A DNA stretch of 64,000 nucleotides from an uncultured Clostridia bacterium (GTDB lineage: Bacteria; Bacillota; Clostridia; Oscillospirales; Acutalibacteraceae), in assembly GCA_945912145.1 (NCBI GenBank), contig CAMEBF010000004.1:1-64000 (forward strand), read 5' to 3'. Positions within the stretch are counted from its first letter, which is position 1. Each line of letters begins with the position of its first letter. The notes beneath the pieces are model-generated. The model saw only the letters and a list, made by a program, of their open reading frames with translations, searched no databases and had not been told where the DNA came from. The position numbers and the translations under genes were made by a program. This document shows, in pieces, positions 53,740 through 62,979 of this stretch.

Positions 53740-53768
53740 ATTTTACCATACGTCACCACGATTTGCAA
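53740..53768 (-). promoter_or_regulatory. promoter of the GH2 gene
   Basis: TTGCAA-17 nt-TAAAAT with extended TATGG on the minus strand; 22 of 29 positions match the GH51 promoter at 28393-28421. Confidence 0.6.
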
Positions 53769-53798
53769 GACAAAGTTTTTCTTTTTAGAAAAAAATAA

Positions 53799-53825
53799 CG
53801 GCGCCGGAGGAAACCTCTGACGCCG
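53799..53825 (-). terminator. terminator after the lipoprotein gene
   Basis: CGGCGTCAGAGG and CCTCCGGCGCCG pair on the minus strand around TTT and are followed by TTATTTTTTTC, 15 nt past the stop. Confidence 0.75.
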
Positions 53826-53839
53826 GAAATATATCTCTT

Positions 53840-54682
53840 TTACATGGATGTAAACAGATTCAGAATCGAAGCCGCTTTTGTATAGCCGGTGAGTGAGATG
53901 GGCGACAGCACTTCGGGAATGAACGCCGAAACGACGAAGTTCATCTGTCTGAGACCGTCCGCATCGAAAACATCAATGATCTTGAGCGTGCCATCCTGCG
54001 TATAGATACGGATGGTGCCGTATTCAGTCTTATACATCGAGCAGAGGTACTCCTGTCCGTCCAAAGTCGCGGTGTATTCGGAGTATTCGCCGTCGTTGAT
54101 GTACTGTGAATAGTCCATATTCTGATCGAAATTCGCCATCATATTTTTCATTTCCGCAATATCCTGACTGTTGAAGGAAACGCCGAATGCCGACAGGCTC
54201 TTCATGACCTGATCCATATTTGCCAGCGCCGCATCGTCGATCACGACATAGGAATTGGTGCCGTTGTTGACAAGATACGGGGTGCCGTCAAGATAGATAA
54301 CGGACATTTTCATCTGCGCCGATACCATTTCCAGACGGTAATTATCGCCGTCGCAGGTCGCTTTGGCATCGACAGTCTGTCCGCCGTTCAGGTTCATCGT
54401 ACCTGACATATAGAACCGCTTGGATTCAAGCGTATCGATGATGCCCTGAATGGATTCGCCGTCCTTCGGTGCGCCCGTCGTCGTTTCCGCTGCGGCAGCC
54501 TGCGTCGTCGGCGCTTCGGTCGTCATCGCCGGAGCAGCCGTCGTCGCCTGTGTCTGCGACATCACTTCGGCGTCATCTTTCGTCGGAGCTTCCGGATCGC
54601 TCTTGGAACAGCCGGCAAATGCGGCGGCCATCAGAACCGCAAGAAGAAGACTGATTACTTTTTTCCATGATACTTTAACCAT
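53840..54682 (-). CDS. lipoprotein of unknown function
   Basis: The 280-residue product has a signal peptide with lipobox (ISLLLAVLMAAAFAGCSKSD), a Thr/Ala-rich linker (residues ~35-75), then a soluble domain (ESIQGIIDTLESKRFYMSGTMNLNGG...). It is lipid-anchored outside the membrane. The domain resembles LppX/LolA-like lipoproteins only loosely. GAGGTGATAGT precedes the ATG. Confidence 0.8.
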   Translation of the reverse strand: MVKVSWKKVISLLLAVLMAAAFAGCSKSDPEAPTKDDAEVMSQTQATTAAPAMTTEAPTTQAAAAETTTGAPKDGESIQGIIDTLESKRFYMSGTMNLNGGQTVDAKATCDGDNYRLEMVSAQMKMSVIYLDGTPYLVNNGTNSYVVIDDAALANMDQVMKSLSAFGVSFNSQDIAEMKNMMANFDQNMDYSQYINDGEYSEYTATLDGQEYLCSMYKTEYGTIRIYTQDGTLKIIDVFDADGLRQMNFVVSAFIPEVLSPISLTGYTKAASILNLFTSM

Positions 54683-54752
54683 ACTATCACCTCATGATAT
54701 TGAATTATACACGTGTAATATGAACTGAAAATAAACAAAAACATCTTTTTTA

Positions 54753-56177
54753 TCACATAATCCACGAAACAGCATCAAATGCCTTTTTAAAATGCGAGGA
54801 ATCCGACGACGCATACAGCTCAGACAACCCCGTCTGGGCATTATAATTTTTCCTGTAGAACACGGCGGTATCCGTCACATAGCAGCTGTGGACGGATTCA
54901 TCGACTTTCTCGCCGTACTTCATCCCGGCGGAGGCATACAGACTGCCGTCGGTCAGCAGGAACAGAAGCTTATTGTCGGCCGTTATATAAAGGGTTTCGG
55001 CATCGGAGGCGAGCTGCTGCGTTTTTCCGCCGTGATACGCGAAGAGATCATGATTCGCCGTGATATAATAGATATATTTTCCGTTTTTGCAAGCCACCGC
55101 CTGTCTGACGCCGTCAGCGATCGCTTCCGACTCTTCTCCGCGCCAGAGATACAGTCTGCCCTGATCGCTGATGTAAATGAGAGAATCCCCTCCCGCTTCG
55201 GAAAACTGCACAACAGAATTGTTTATATCTACCCGCTCATTGCCTTTCGTCAGGGAAAACAGGACATCCGTCGCGCCGTGAGACGCATAAATGATATCGG
55301 TCAGATCGTCATCGTCATACACATAGGAAACACCGTAGGAATCGCAGACGGCGTGGGACCTGAGAGCCGGTTCGGCCACACCGGAAATAATACGGATCCG
55401 GCTTTTTCCCTCATGCGATATATATGTATACGATGCGTCGCTGAAAACAACGCTGGAAACGTCCGACGAAAAGCAGAACGCCGACGACGGATTGACCTGC
55501 GAACACAATTTGGAACGCATTGTACCGTCCCGTTTGAGCAGACACAAGGAGTTATCCGCACTCAACGCATAAATATACGATGCGTCGTCTGAAACGGCAA
55601 GAGGCGTATACTGTTCACCGATACACGTCGCCGAACCTTTTTCATACAAGTACAGGACGGATTTTCCCTCTCCGGTTTTTGTGAAGAGAATGCGGCTTCC
55701 GTCCGGCGAGACGGCAAAGCGATCCGCGCCATCGCTGAGCGTTTCCGTTTTCTTTTTCGCCGTATCGTACCGGTACAGAACACCCACGGAATCCGTATAA
55801 ACAACGGCAGAGCCGGAATAAGCGATCACATAATGATTCGTACTGTTCCCGGCGACGACAGTATGCTGTTCGCCGTCCGTATAATAGAGTTTATATGAGC
55901 CGCCGTCCGGAATTAGCACGGCGCACGATGATGAGCCGCCGCTGAAACGAAATGACGAAACTCCTTTGCCGGGCAACACTTCGCCGGAATACTGATCGTC
56001 AGAAAAAACCAGCACGCCGCTTTGACCGGGAGAATAAAAAAGGGCTATCACTTCTTTGTCAGGACGCAGGCAAGCGATCAGGATCGCGACCGTGAGCACG
56101 GCGATCACAGCCAAAATCCACACCTTGCCGACCCGGCGGTGTTTGTTCTTTACCTTCTCAGGCTGCTGATCGTCCAT
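54753..56177 (-). CDS. membrane-anchored beta-propeller-like protein
   Basis: The 474-residue protein has a cytoplasmic N-terminus with basic residues, one membrane helix (VWILAVIAVLTVAILIACL) and then repeated ~40-45-residue beta-blade segments (DSVGVLYRYDTAKKKTETLSDGADRFAVSPDGSRILFT...). It reads like a WD40/TolB-type propeller displayed outside the cell. The start 56177 follows AGGAGGGG. It has no enzyme motif and its binding partner is unknown. Confidence 0.75.
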   Translation of the reverse strand: MDDQQPEKVKNKHRRVGKVWILAVIAVLTVAILIACLRPDKEVIALFYSPGQSGVLVFSDDQYSGEVLPGKGVSSFRFSGGSSSCAVLIPDGGSYKLYYTDGEQHTVVAGNSTNHYVIAYSGSAVVYTDSVGVLYRYDTAKKKTETLSDGADRFAVSPDGSRILFTKTGEGKSVLYLYEKGSATCIGEQYTPLAVSDDASYIYALSADNSLCLLKRDGTMRSKLCSQVNPSSAFCFSSDVSSVVFSDASYTYISHEGKSRIRIISGVAEPALRSHAVCDSYGVSYVYDDDDLTDIIYASHGATDVLFSLTKGNERVDINNSVVQFSEAGGDSLIYISDQGRLYLWRGEESEAIADGVRQAVACKNGKYIYYITANHDLFAYHGGKTQQLASDAETLYITADNKLLFLLTDGSLYASAGMKYGEKVDESVHSCYVTDTAVFYRKNYNAQTGLSELYASSDSSHFKKAFDAVSWIM

Positions 56178-56290
56178 CAAGACCCCTCCTAATCTCATTT
56201 AGCTTACCATTTTAGCAGGGAAAATGTCAAGAGAACTCAAAAATTTCTTAAGACTTTTTAAATTTTTTTGTAAAAAATGCCGTAACCTTA

Positions 56291-56319
56291 TTTACAAATT
56301 CAACCGGATATTGTATAAT
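56291..56319 (+). promoter_or_regulatory. promoter of the parallel-beta-helix protein gene
   Basis: TTTACA-17 nt-TATAAT, 37 nt before the start at 56356. Confidence 0.6.
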
Positions 56320-56355
56320 GAATGCGTATCAATTTTTCCGATAGGAGGAAATTAC

Positions 56356-57876
56356 ATGAAAGGCTTCAAAAAAGGACTGGCGCTGTTTCTTGCCATGCTG
56401 ATGATCTTGGCGGTATCCCCGATTGCCGCATTCGCAGAAGGCGAAGAAACCACAACAGGCGAGGAAACAACGACCGAAACACCGGCTGAGCCGGAAGCGG
56501 CTTGGTATACATCATTCGGCATGAAAAAAGGGGAAGGTACACTCAAGGAAGCTGCCGCCAATGTCACGGCAGGCGGCTCCATTGCGATTCTGAAGGATCT
56601 GACGATCAGCGATACTATCGCCTTTACCAAAAATGCTACCTTGGAAGGAAACGGTTTTACCCTGACCCGTGACGAGGCGTTTACGGGCCTTATGATGACA
56701 GTCGGCAATGCTGCAAAAGTCACCCTTTCCAATGTGACAGTCGACGGCAACTCCGACATTATTCCCGGCGAAACGGACAGCATCGCAGTCGTCAACAACG
56801 GTACGCTGGTTCTCGGCAGCGGCGCAAAGCTCATCAAAAACTTTGCCAGCAGCGCGAACGGCGCTGCAGTCGTTGTCGGTTCTTACGACAGCGCATCCAC
56901 AACCGAAAGCGCACTTGTGATCAACGAAGGCGCTGAGATTTCCGATTGTACCGCGGCATACGGCGGTGCGGCTATCGCGCTCTACGGTGCCACGATCAAA
57001 CTGGCCGGCGGCACTGTCAAGGACTGTTATGCACTCTCTGACGGCGGCGCGTTCGACCTCGCCAGAAAAGGTGCCAAGTTCATCATGCAGAGCGGCGAGA
57101 TCACCGGATGCAGAGCGGGCATCAAAAATGAGGGAAGCTGGGGCAGTGCGATTTCCGTTGAGAGCGGCGGCTCCGCAGTAATCACCGGCGGCAAAATCAC
57201 CGACAACTTCAATATGGGCAGCGAGCTCGGTGCAGTTTATGTTGAGCAGGGTGCGTCCATAACGGTCGGCGACAGCGTTTATATCGCCGGCAATACCGCC
57301 CAGGGTGGCAAGGCGTCCAATATCTATCTCGAGAAGAACACCGTTCTGAAGGTTGATCCCGCATTTGCGGAAGGCGCCGAAATCAGCGTCACCATCGAGG
57401 ATATGGATCCCGACAATATCTCCCTTGATTTCATTGACTACGACGGCGATATGACCGGCTTCGTTTACAGCGATACCAACGGCGACACGTTCTATGTCTC
57501 CGGAGGCGTCGTCACGCTGATCGAGGTCATTAAGGTCACGTTCGATCCCGGCAACGGCACCTGCGAAGTTGCGTCCAGAATCTATCCGGTTGACGTTGAC
57601 TTCGGCTATCTGCCGACGCCTGATGAAAGAGAAGGTTTTGAATTCCTCGGTTGGTACACCGCGAACGATGTGCTGATTACCGAAGATTCCGCGGTAACGT
57701 TCCACGAAGACATCACCCTGTATGCGAAATGGGAGAATCTCAATAAACTGGATGACAATCCCTTTGCCGTGATCGGTCGTTTCTTCGAGAGAATCGCCGA
57801 ACTGATGCGTGAGGCATTCCGGTTCCTGGCGAACCTCTTCACCGGCACCGGTGACAAAGACCTCGGAAATCTGTAA
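56356..57876 (+). CDS. secreted beta-helix (pectate-lyase-like) protein with InlB repeat
   Basis: The 506-residue protein has a signal peptide (LALFLAMLMILAVSPIAAFAEG), a Thr/Glu-rich segment and a right-handed beta-helix-type domain with repeated glycine/valine turns (GGSIAILKDLTISDTIAFTKN.. LEGNGFTL.. GGAIALYGATIKLAGGTVKD). One InlB B-repeat follows (VTFDPGNGTCE.. GFEFLGWYTAND.. DITLYAKWENLN). The C-terminus is a hydrophobic amphipathic stretch (IGRFFERIAELMREAFRFLA) similar to that ending the 1804-residue protein. The surface role is inferred. ATG follows AGGAGG. Confidence 0.85.
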   Translation: MKGFKKGLALFLAMLMILAVSPIAAFAEGEETTTGEETTTETPAEPEAAWYTSFGMKKGEGTLKEAAANVTAGGSIAILKDLTISDTIAFTKNATLEGNGFTLTRDEAFTGLMMTVGNAAKVTLSNVTVDGNSDIIPGETDSIAVVNNGTLVLGSGAKLIKNFASSANGAAVVVGSYDSASTTESALVINEGAEISDCTAAYGGAAIALYGATIKLAGGTVKDCYALSDGGAFDLARKGAKFIMQSGEITGCRAGIKNEGSWGSAISVESGGSAVITGGKITDNFNMGSELGAVYVEQGASITVGDSVYIAGNTAQGGKASNIYLEKNTVLKVDPAFAEGAEISVTIEDMDPDNISLDFIDYDGDMTGFVYSDTNGDTFYVSGGVVTLIEVIKVTFDPGNGTCEVASRIYPVDVDFGYLPTPDEREGFEFLGWYTANDVLITEDSAVTFHEDITLYAKWENLNKLDDNPFAVIGRFFERIAELMREAFRFLANLFTGTGDKDLGNL

Positions 57877-57894
57877 TAAACCTGTAACAACAAC

Positions 57895-57918
57895 GCGCAC
57901 GGTCTTCTGACTGTGCGC
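57895..57918 (+). terminator. terminator of the beta-helix protein gene
   Basis: GCGCACGGTC/GACTGTGCGC over TTCT is followed by TGCTTTTT. Confidence 0.8.
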
Positions 57919-57941
57919 TGCTTTTTGCGAAAGGAAATACT

Positions 57942-58766
57942 ATGAAAACACTCTACATATCCGACCTCGACGGGACGCTGCTGAACGCCGACGCCGAGAT
58001 CAACGAAGAAACGGCGCAGACGCTGACTCAGCTGATTCAGAACGGGCTGCATTTTTCCATCGCCACGGCGCGCACACAGGCCACCGTCGTGCAAATGCTG
58101 CAAAATATCCCCGTCAATGTCCCGATCATCCTGATGAACGGCGTCGCGATTTACGACTTGCAGCAGAAGCGTTATACCCATATCGAGCCGATCGCGAAAA
58201 ACGGCGCGCTGGCACTGCTCGACGCCATTGACAAGCAGCTTCATTCGGGGTTTCTCTATTGCATCGATGACGGACATCTCTCGACCTATTACGAAAACAC
58301 CGACTCCCCGACCGCGCAGGCGTTCATCGAAGAGAGACAAAAAAAATACAACAAAAAATTCACAAAGGTTTCGTCTTTCCGGGAATGTTTGAGTAGGAAC
58401 ATCGTCTATTACTCCATCGACAACAAAAAAGAATGCCTTGAGCCAGCCTATGAGACGCTCTGCCGATGCCCCGATCTGCACGTCGAGTTCTACCGCGACA
58501 TCTACAATACGGATCACTGGTACCTTGAGATCAGCTCGGCGAACGCCTCCAAAAAGAACGCCGTGCTGCGCCTCAAAGAATCGGGCGGATTCGACCGCGT
58601 CGTCTCTTTCGGCGATAATCTCAATGACTTGCCTATGTTCGAGGTCAGCGACGAATGTTACGCGGTACTGAACGCCAAAGACGAAGTCAAATCCCGCGCC
58701 ACCGGCGTCATCGCCGCCAACACGGAAAACGGCGTCACGCACTTTCTGAAGACCAGAATTGAATAG
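57942..58766 (+). CDS. Cof-type HAD-superfamily phosphatase
   Basis: The 274-residue protein has DLDGTLLNADAEI (catalytic Asp pair), a C2-type cap and GDNLNDLPMFEVSDECYAVLNA. It hydrolyses a sugar phosphate or other small phosphoester; the substrate is unknown. The ribosome site is AAAGGAA. Confidence 0.93.
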   Translation: MKTLYISDLDGTLLNADAEINEETAQTLTQLIQNGLHFSIATARTQATVVQMLQNIPVNVPIILMNGVAIYDLQQKRYTHIEPIAKNGALALLDAIDKQLHSGFLYCIDDGHLSTYYENTDSPTAQAFIEERQKKYNKKFTKVSSFRECLSRNIVYYSIDNKKECLEPAYETLCRCPDLHVEFYRDIYNTDHWYLEISSANASKKNAVLRLKESGGFDRVVSFGDNLNDLPMFEVSDECYAVLNAKDEVKSRATGVIAANTENGVTHFLKTRIE

Positions 58767-58776
58767 ACAATCAAAA

Positions 58777-58814
58777 AAAGCGATACGGACGTTTCTCACA
58801 GTCCCTATCGCTTT
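58777..58814. terminator. bidirectional terminator between the HAD gene and proS
   Basis: AAAGCGATA..GGAC and GTCC..TATCGCTTT pair around GTTTCTCACA with flanking A and T runs. Confidence 0.7.
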
Positions 58815-58827
58815 ATCTTTTTTATTC

Positions 58828-60561
58828 TTATTCCGCCTTACATTGATCGAGCAGGTCGGCGACCAGTTTTTTGACGGCGTTTATGGTATCTTCAACCGGG
58901 ATTTTTTCGCTGTAGGTCTTGTCTCTTGTCACGACTTCGCAGACATTCTCTTTCAGGTTTCTGGGGCTGACGATCACACGGACAGGAACGCCCAGCAGAT
59001 CGGCGTCGGAGAACATGAAGCCCGCGCTGACCTTACGGTCGTCATAAATAACCTCCAGTCCGGCGTTCTGTAAGTCCTCATAAAGCCTGTCAGCAGCAGC
59101 GTGCGCCTCTTCGTCTGCGGATTTAACGCAGCAGAGGTGAACCTGCCAGGGGGCGATAGAGATCGGCCAGATCGGACCGTATTCGTCGTGATGCGCTTCG
59201 CAGACAGAAGCCGCCAGACGGCCGACGCCGATGCCGTAGCAGCCCATAATCGGGTAATGGCTCTCGCCTTTTTCGTCAAGATAGGTCATGCCCATGGACT
59301 TCGTATATTTCGTGCCGAGCTGGAAGATATTGCCGACCTCGATACCGCGGGAAACCGTGATCGACGGCTTGCCGCACGACGGACAGATGCCGCCTGTGAT
59401 GATCTTGGCAAAATCGTGATACTCGGCGTCGGGGAAATCACGCGTCATATCCAGACCCGTATAATGGAAATCAACTTCGTTCGCGCCGCAGACCATATTG
59501 TTCGTGCCCTGAATGGAGGCATCGAACAGAATCAGCGGTTTTGCGGCGGCATTCATTGCCACAGGCCCGATGAAACCGGCATTGATGCCGCTCTCTTCGG
59601 TAATCACGGCAGGATGAATATTCTCGCCTAAGAAGTTCGTCAGCTTTGTCTCGTTGACGTCCAGATCGCCGCGGATAAAGACAATGACATAGGCATCGTC
59701 GGCGTTTTTCTGATAGACGACCGCTTTGACGCTCTTTTCGGCAGGCGCGTGCAGGAAGTCGCAGACTTCCTCAATCGTGTGCATTTCAGGCGTCGCAACC
59801 TTTTTCAGCTCTTCGGAAACCTCGTCGCGGGTATTCTTAATAATGCTTTCGGCGGCTTCCATATTGGCGCGGTAGCCGCATTCGGGGCAGATCGCGATGG
59901 AATCCTCACCGATCGACGTCAGGAGCATATATTCATGCGAAATATTGCCGCCCATCATGCCGGAATCGGACTTGACAACGATCGTCTCGGGAATGCCGGC
60001 TCTGGCGAAAATCCGCTCATAAGCATGGTAGCATTTCTCGTAATAATCTTCGAGATCCTCCTGCGACGTATGGAACGAATAGGCGTCCTTCATCGTAAAC
60101 TCACGGACACGGATCAGACCTGCACGCGGTCTTGCCTCGTCGCGGAACTTTGTCTGGATCTGATAAATCATAAACGGATAGCGGGTATATGTATTGCCGT
60201 ATTCGCGGACAAGCTGCACGGCGGCCTCCTCATGGGTCATACCGAGCACCATCGGCGCGCCGTTTCTGTCTTTGAAGCGGCACAGCGAATTATCGATGGA
60301 CTGATACCGGCCGGACTCTTCCCACAGAGAAGCGGGCATCACAACCGGGAACTGCACTTCCTGACCGTCGATCCGATCCATCTCATCACGGATAATATTC
60401 TCAATTTTTTTCGTAATCCGGCGCAGCGGCATAAAGGACGAATAAATTCCGTTCGCCACGAATTTCATATATCCGCCGCGAATCATCAGCGCGTGACTGT
60501 CTACCACGCAGTCAGAGGGTTTTTCCTTAAATCGCTCACCAACAAGCTTATCGAGTTTCAT
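58828..60561 (-). CDS. proS: prolyl-tRNA synthetase (bacterial type)
   Basis: The 577-residue class II synthetase has the motif 2 and 3 regions (TKFRDEARPRAGLIRVREFTMKDAYSFH; GCYGIGVGRL) plus the insertion/editing domain (DAYVIVFIRGDLDVNETKL) and the anticodon-binding C-terminus. It charges tRNA-Pro. The gene starts 26 nt after the HAD hydrolase stop, so it may share a transcript with it. Confidence 0.97.
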   Translation of the reverse strand: MKLDKLVGERFKEKPSDCVVDSHALMIRGGYMKFVANGIYSSFMPLRRITKKIENIIRDEMDRIDGQEVQFPVVMPASLWEESGRYQSIDNSLCRFKDRNGAPMVLGMTHEEAAVQLVREYGNTYTRYPFMIYQIQTKFRDEARPRAGLIRVREFTMKDAYSFHTSQEDLEDYYEKCYHAYERIFARAGIPETIVVKSDSGMMGGNISHEYMLLTSIGEDSIAICPECGYRANMEAAESIIKNTRDEVSEELKKVATPEMHTIEEVCDFLHAPAEKSVKAVVYQKNADDAYVIVFIRGDLDVNETKLTNFLGENIHPAVITEESGINAGFIGPVAMNAAAKPLILFDASIQGTNNMVCGANEVDFHYTGLDMTRDFPDAEYHDFAKIITGGICPSCGKPSITVSRGIEVGNIFQLGTKYTKSMGMTYLDEKGESHYPIMGCYGIGVGRLAASVCEAHHDEYGPIWPISIAPWQVHLCCVKSADEEAHAAADRLYEDLQNAGLEVIYDDRKVSAGFMFSDADLLGVPVRVIVSPRNLKENVCEVVTRDKTYSEKIPVEDTINAVKKLVADLLDQCKAE

Positions 60562-60587
60562 TCTTTAACCTTCTTTAGTTTTCTATT

Positions 60588-61214
60588 CTATATCACGACG
60601 CCTTTTTTCCGAAGGGCGTCTTTTAAGCATTCAACACTTGAAAATGACGGAGAGAAGCAGATACCATCCATACCGCACGCCGCCGCACCGTCAATATTTT
60701 CCTGCACGTCGTCGATAAACAGGCATTCGGACGGCTCAAGACCGTATTTCTGAAACAGAACTTCATAAATGCCGCGTTCGGGCTTGAGCAGCCGATACTC
60801 GCAGGAGATCACCTGACCGTCCATCAGCCCGATCGCCGGGATGCCTTTGGAATACTCGTAAAAATCAAAGCCCGCGTTGCTCAGCAGATACGTCTTATAG
60901 CCGTTTTGCTTCAGTTTTACGATCAGATCGTACATCTCGGGAAAAACAGGCATTTCCTCTTTGCCGAAGCACTGGTCAAGATACAACCTTTTCAACAGCG
61001 CGACGAGATGTTCGGGCAACGAGCCGGAAATCTCCTCGATTACCTCAGCGTAAGTCCGCACACCACGGTCGCAGTCACGGTATATGCCGCTGTTATAAAA
61101 CACTTGGAGGATCTGATCGATCTCTTCCTGTTTCGTTAAATATTTTTTCAGCGTTTTTTCCGGGTAAAACATGACGAGCACGTTCCCCATATCAAAAACA
61201 ATGTTTCGAATCAT
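60588..61214 (-). CDS. HAD-superfamily hydrolase (YihX-like)
   Basis: The 208-residue protein has FDMGNVLVMFYPE (motif I, with Asp), TYLLSNAGFDF and PSECLFIDDVQENIDGAAACGM (motifs III/IV). It is a phosphatase of the pyrimidine/sugar-phosphate type. It lies between acpP and proS. Confidence 0.92.
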   Translation of the reverse strand: MIRNIVFDMGNVLVMFYPEKTLKKYLTKQEEIDQILQVFYNSGIYRDCDRGVRTYAEVIEEISGSLPEHLVALLKRLYLDQCFGKEEMPVFPEMYDLIVKLKQNGYKTYLLSNAGFDFYEYSKGIPAIGLMDGQVISCEYRLLKPERGIYEVLFQKYGLEPSECLFIDDVQENIDGAAACGMDGICFSPSFSSVECLKDALRKKGVVI

Positions 61215-61240
61215 ACGTCACCGTCAAATGAAAATCAAAC

Positions 61241-61264
61241 GGGCGGAAGCGATCCTTTCCGCCC
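61241..61264 (-). terminator. attenuator-like terminator between acpP and the HAD gene
   Basis: GGGCGGAA and CTTCCGCCC pair on the minus strand, followed by GTTTGATTTTC. The U tract is weak, so partial read-through into the HAD-proS genes is plausible. Confidence 0.5.
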
Positions 61265-61270
61265 TCATTT

Positions 61271-61492
61271 TTAAACCTCTTCGACAAAATCGACAATGTC
61301 GCCGACGGTCGAGAATTTCTCTATCGCGTCATCGGGAACTTCCATGCCAAATTCATCTTCAATTCCCATGACAATATCAACAAGATCGAGACTGTCCGCT
61401 CCGAGATCCTCCAACAGAGAATCTATCGCAACGTCGTCCTCGTTCAGATCCAACTGTTCGCAGATGATTGCTCTTATTTTTTCAAACTCCAT
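61271..61492 (-). CDS. acpP: acyl carrier protein
   Basis: The 73-residue protein has the phosphopantetheine attachment Ser in LGADSLDLVDIVMGIEDEFG and the AcpP-like DEDVAIDSLLEDLG/EKFSTVGDIVDFVE helices. It carries fatty-acyl chains during synthesis. Its promoter is visible at 61545-61573; AGGAGAG precedes the start. Confidence 0.95.
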   Translation of the reverse strand: MEFEKIRAIICEQLDLNEDDVAIDSLLEDLGADSLDLVDIVMGIEDEFGMEVPDDAIEKFSTVGDIVDFVEEV

Positions 61493-61544
61493 ACAATAAA
61501 ACTCTCCTTTTGCAAAAAATCAAAGCAATATCATGTATATTAAG

Positions 61545-61573
61545 ATATTATTGAATTTTGACTGTTTTGTCAA
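61545..61573 (-). promoter_or_regulatory. promoter of acpP
   Basis: TTGACA-17 nt-TAATAT on the minus strand, about 53 nt before the acpP start. Confidence 0.65.
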
Positions 61574-61670
61574 TAGTTTTGCAAAAGTTTTTCAACTTTT
61601 TGAAGCACGGAGAAAAACCTATCCTTATATAATAGAAAGAAAGAGAAAACCTGTCGTTTATCAGGGAAAA

Positions 61671-61692
61671 GCGGCGTCCGTAAAGACGCCGC
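61671..61692 (-). terminator. terminator of ftsZ
   Basis: GCGGCGTC/GACGCCGC stem lies 37 nt past the ftsZ stop and is followed on the minus strand by TTTTCCC. Confidence 0.65.
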
Positions 61693-61728
61693 CGGTTCGT
61701 TGCAAAATGTTGCGTTCAGAGAAGCCTG

Positions 61729-62829
61729 TCAGCTTCTGCTTTTGAACATATCGAAGATATCGCTGAGGTCATCGTCGTTCGTGCCGAACTCCTGTGCGGG
61801 CTTTTTCTCTTCTTGCGCAGCGGGAGCCGCCGCTTTCTCGGGAGCCTTGACCGCAGCAGGCGCGCTGTTGCCATTCTCGCCGAAGCCTGTCGCAACAACC
61901 GTCACGACCATTTCATCGTCAAGAGAGGAATCAAGCGCAACGCCGAAGATGATGTTGGCGTCCGGATCGGCCGTCTCGGAAATGATGGAGCTTGCGACGT
62001 CCACAGCGTCCAGCGTAATATCGGGGGACGCAGAAATATTGATGATGATGCCCTTGGAGCCCTGAATCGAGGTCTCAAGCAGCGGGCTGGTAATTGCCAT
62101 TCTGGCGGCCTCTTCGGCTTTATCCTTACCGGAAGCGCGTCCGACGCCCATGTGAGCATGTCCGGCGTCTTTCATGACGGAAGTCACGTCGGCGAAATCG
62201 AGGTTGATAAGGCCGGGAACCGTGATCAGCTCGGCAATGCTGCGAACGCCCTGACGAAGCACATCGTCGGCGATCTCGAACGCATTGGAGAAGGTGATCT
62301 TTTCATCGGAAACAAGCTTGAGTCTCTCATTGGGGATGATGATCAGGCTGTCAACGTGCTGGGACAGCTCCGCAATGCCCGCTTCCGCCTGGCTCATACG
62401 GCGTTTGCCCTCAAAGTTAAAGGGCTTCGTAACGATACCGACGGTCAGGATTCCTTTATCCTTCGCCATCTGCGCGATCACGGGAGCCGCACCTGTTCCG
62501 GTACCGCCGCCCATGCCGGCCGTGATGAATACCATATCGGCGCCGTTGAGCGAATCGTTAATGGCGTCCATGCTCTCCTCAGCCGCTTTCTGACCAATGT
62601 CAGGTCTTGCGCCTGCACCCTTACCGTCCGTCACCTTTTCACCGATCTGGATCTTATTGGTGGCTTTGGAATACATCAGCACCTGTTTATCGGTATTTAT
62701 TGAGATAAACTCGACGCCCTGTACGCCGGCATCGACCATTCTGTTGATTGCATTGCCGCCGCCGCCGCCAACGCCGATGACTTTGATTTTGGTAACTTCT
62801 TCGTTCTCATTTGCGATTTCAAAAGACAT
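61729..62829 (-). CDS. ftsZ: cell division GTPase FtsZ
   Basis: The 366-residue protein has [16 protein letters not shown] and the tubulin signature [14 protein letters not shown]. It polymerises into the division ring. The C-terminal tail ends [16 protein letters not shown], a degenerate form of the conserved peptide that binds FtsA/SepF. ATG 62829 follows GAGGAAG. It has its own promoter at 62884-62912 and lies 150 bp after ftsQ. Confidence 0.97.
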   Translation of the reverse strand: MSFEIANENEEVTKIKVIGVGGGGGNAINRMVDAGVQGVEFISINTDKQVLMYSKATNKIQIGEKVTDGKGAGARPDIGQKAAEESMDAINDSLNGADMVFITAGMGGGTGTGAAPVIAQMAKDKGILTVGIVTKPFNFEGKRRMSQAEAGIAELSQHVDSLIIIPNERLKLVSDEKITFSNAFEIADDVLRQGVRSIAELITVPGLINLDFADVTSVMKDAGHAHMGVGRASGKDKAEEAARMAITSPLLETSIQGSKGIIINISASPDITLDAVDVASSIISETADPDANIIFGVALDSSLDDEMVVTVVATGFGENGNSAPAAVKAPEKAAAPAAQEEKKPAQEFGTNDDDLSDIFDMFKSRS

Positions 62830-62883
62830 TTGACTTCCTCCATATATGAAATTTTCGGGAAATAAACACAACTATACTTTTAT

Positions 62884-62912
62884 ATAATACCATGAGTTTT
62901 TGCAAATTGCAA
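62884..62912 (-). promoter_or_regulatory. promoter of ftsZ
   Basis: TTGCAA-17 nt-TATTAT with extended CATGG on the minus strand, in the gap between ftsQ and ftsZ. Confidence 0.5.
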
Positions 62913-62979
62913 TATGAAATCTACGCTAAATATTACAATATTATCCTGCCGAAAAAAAGACAGAATGCACAAACCGACG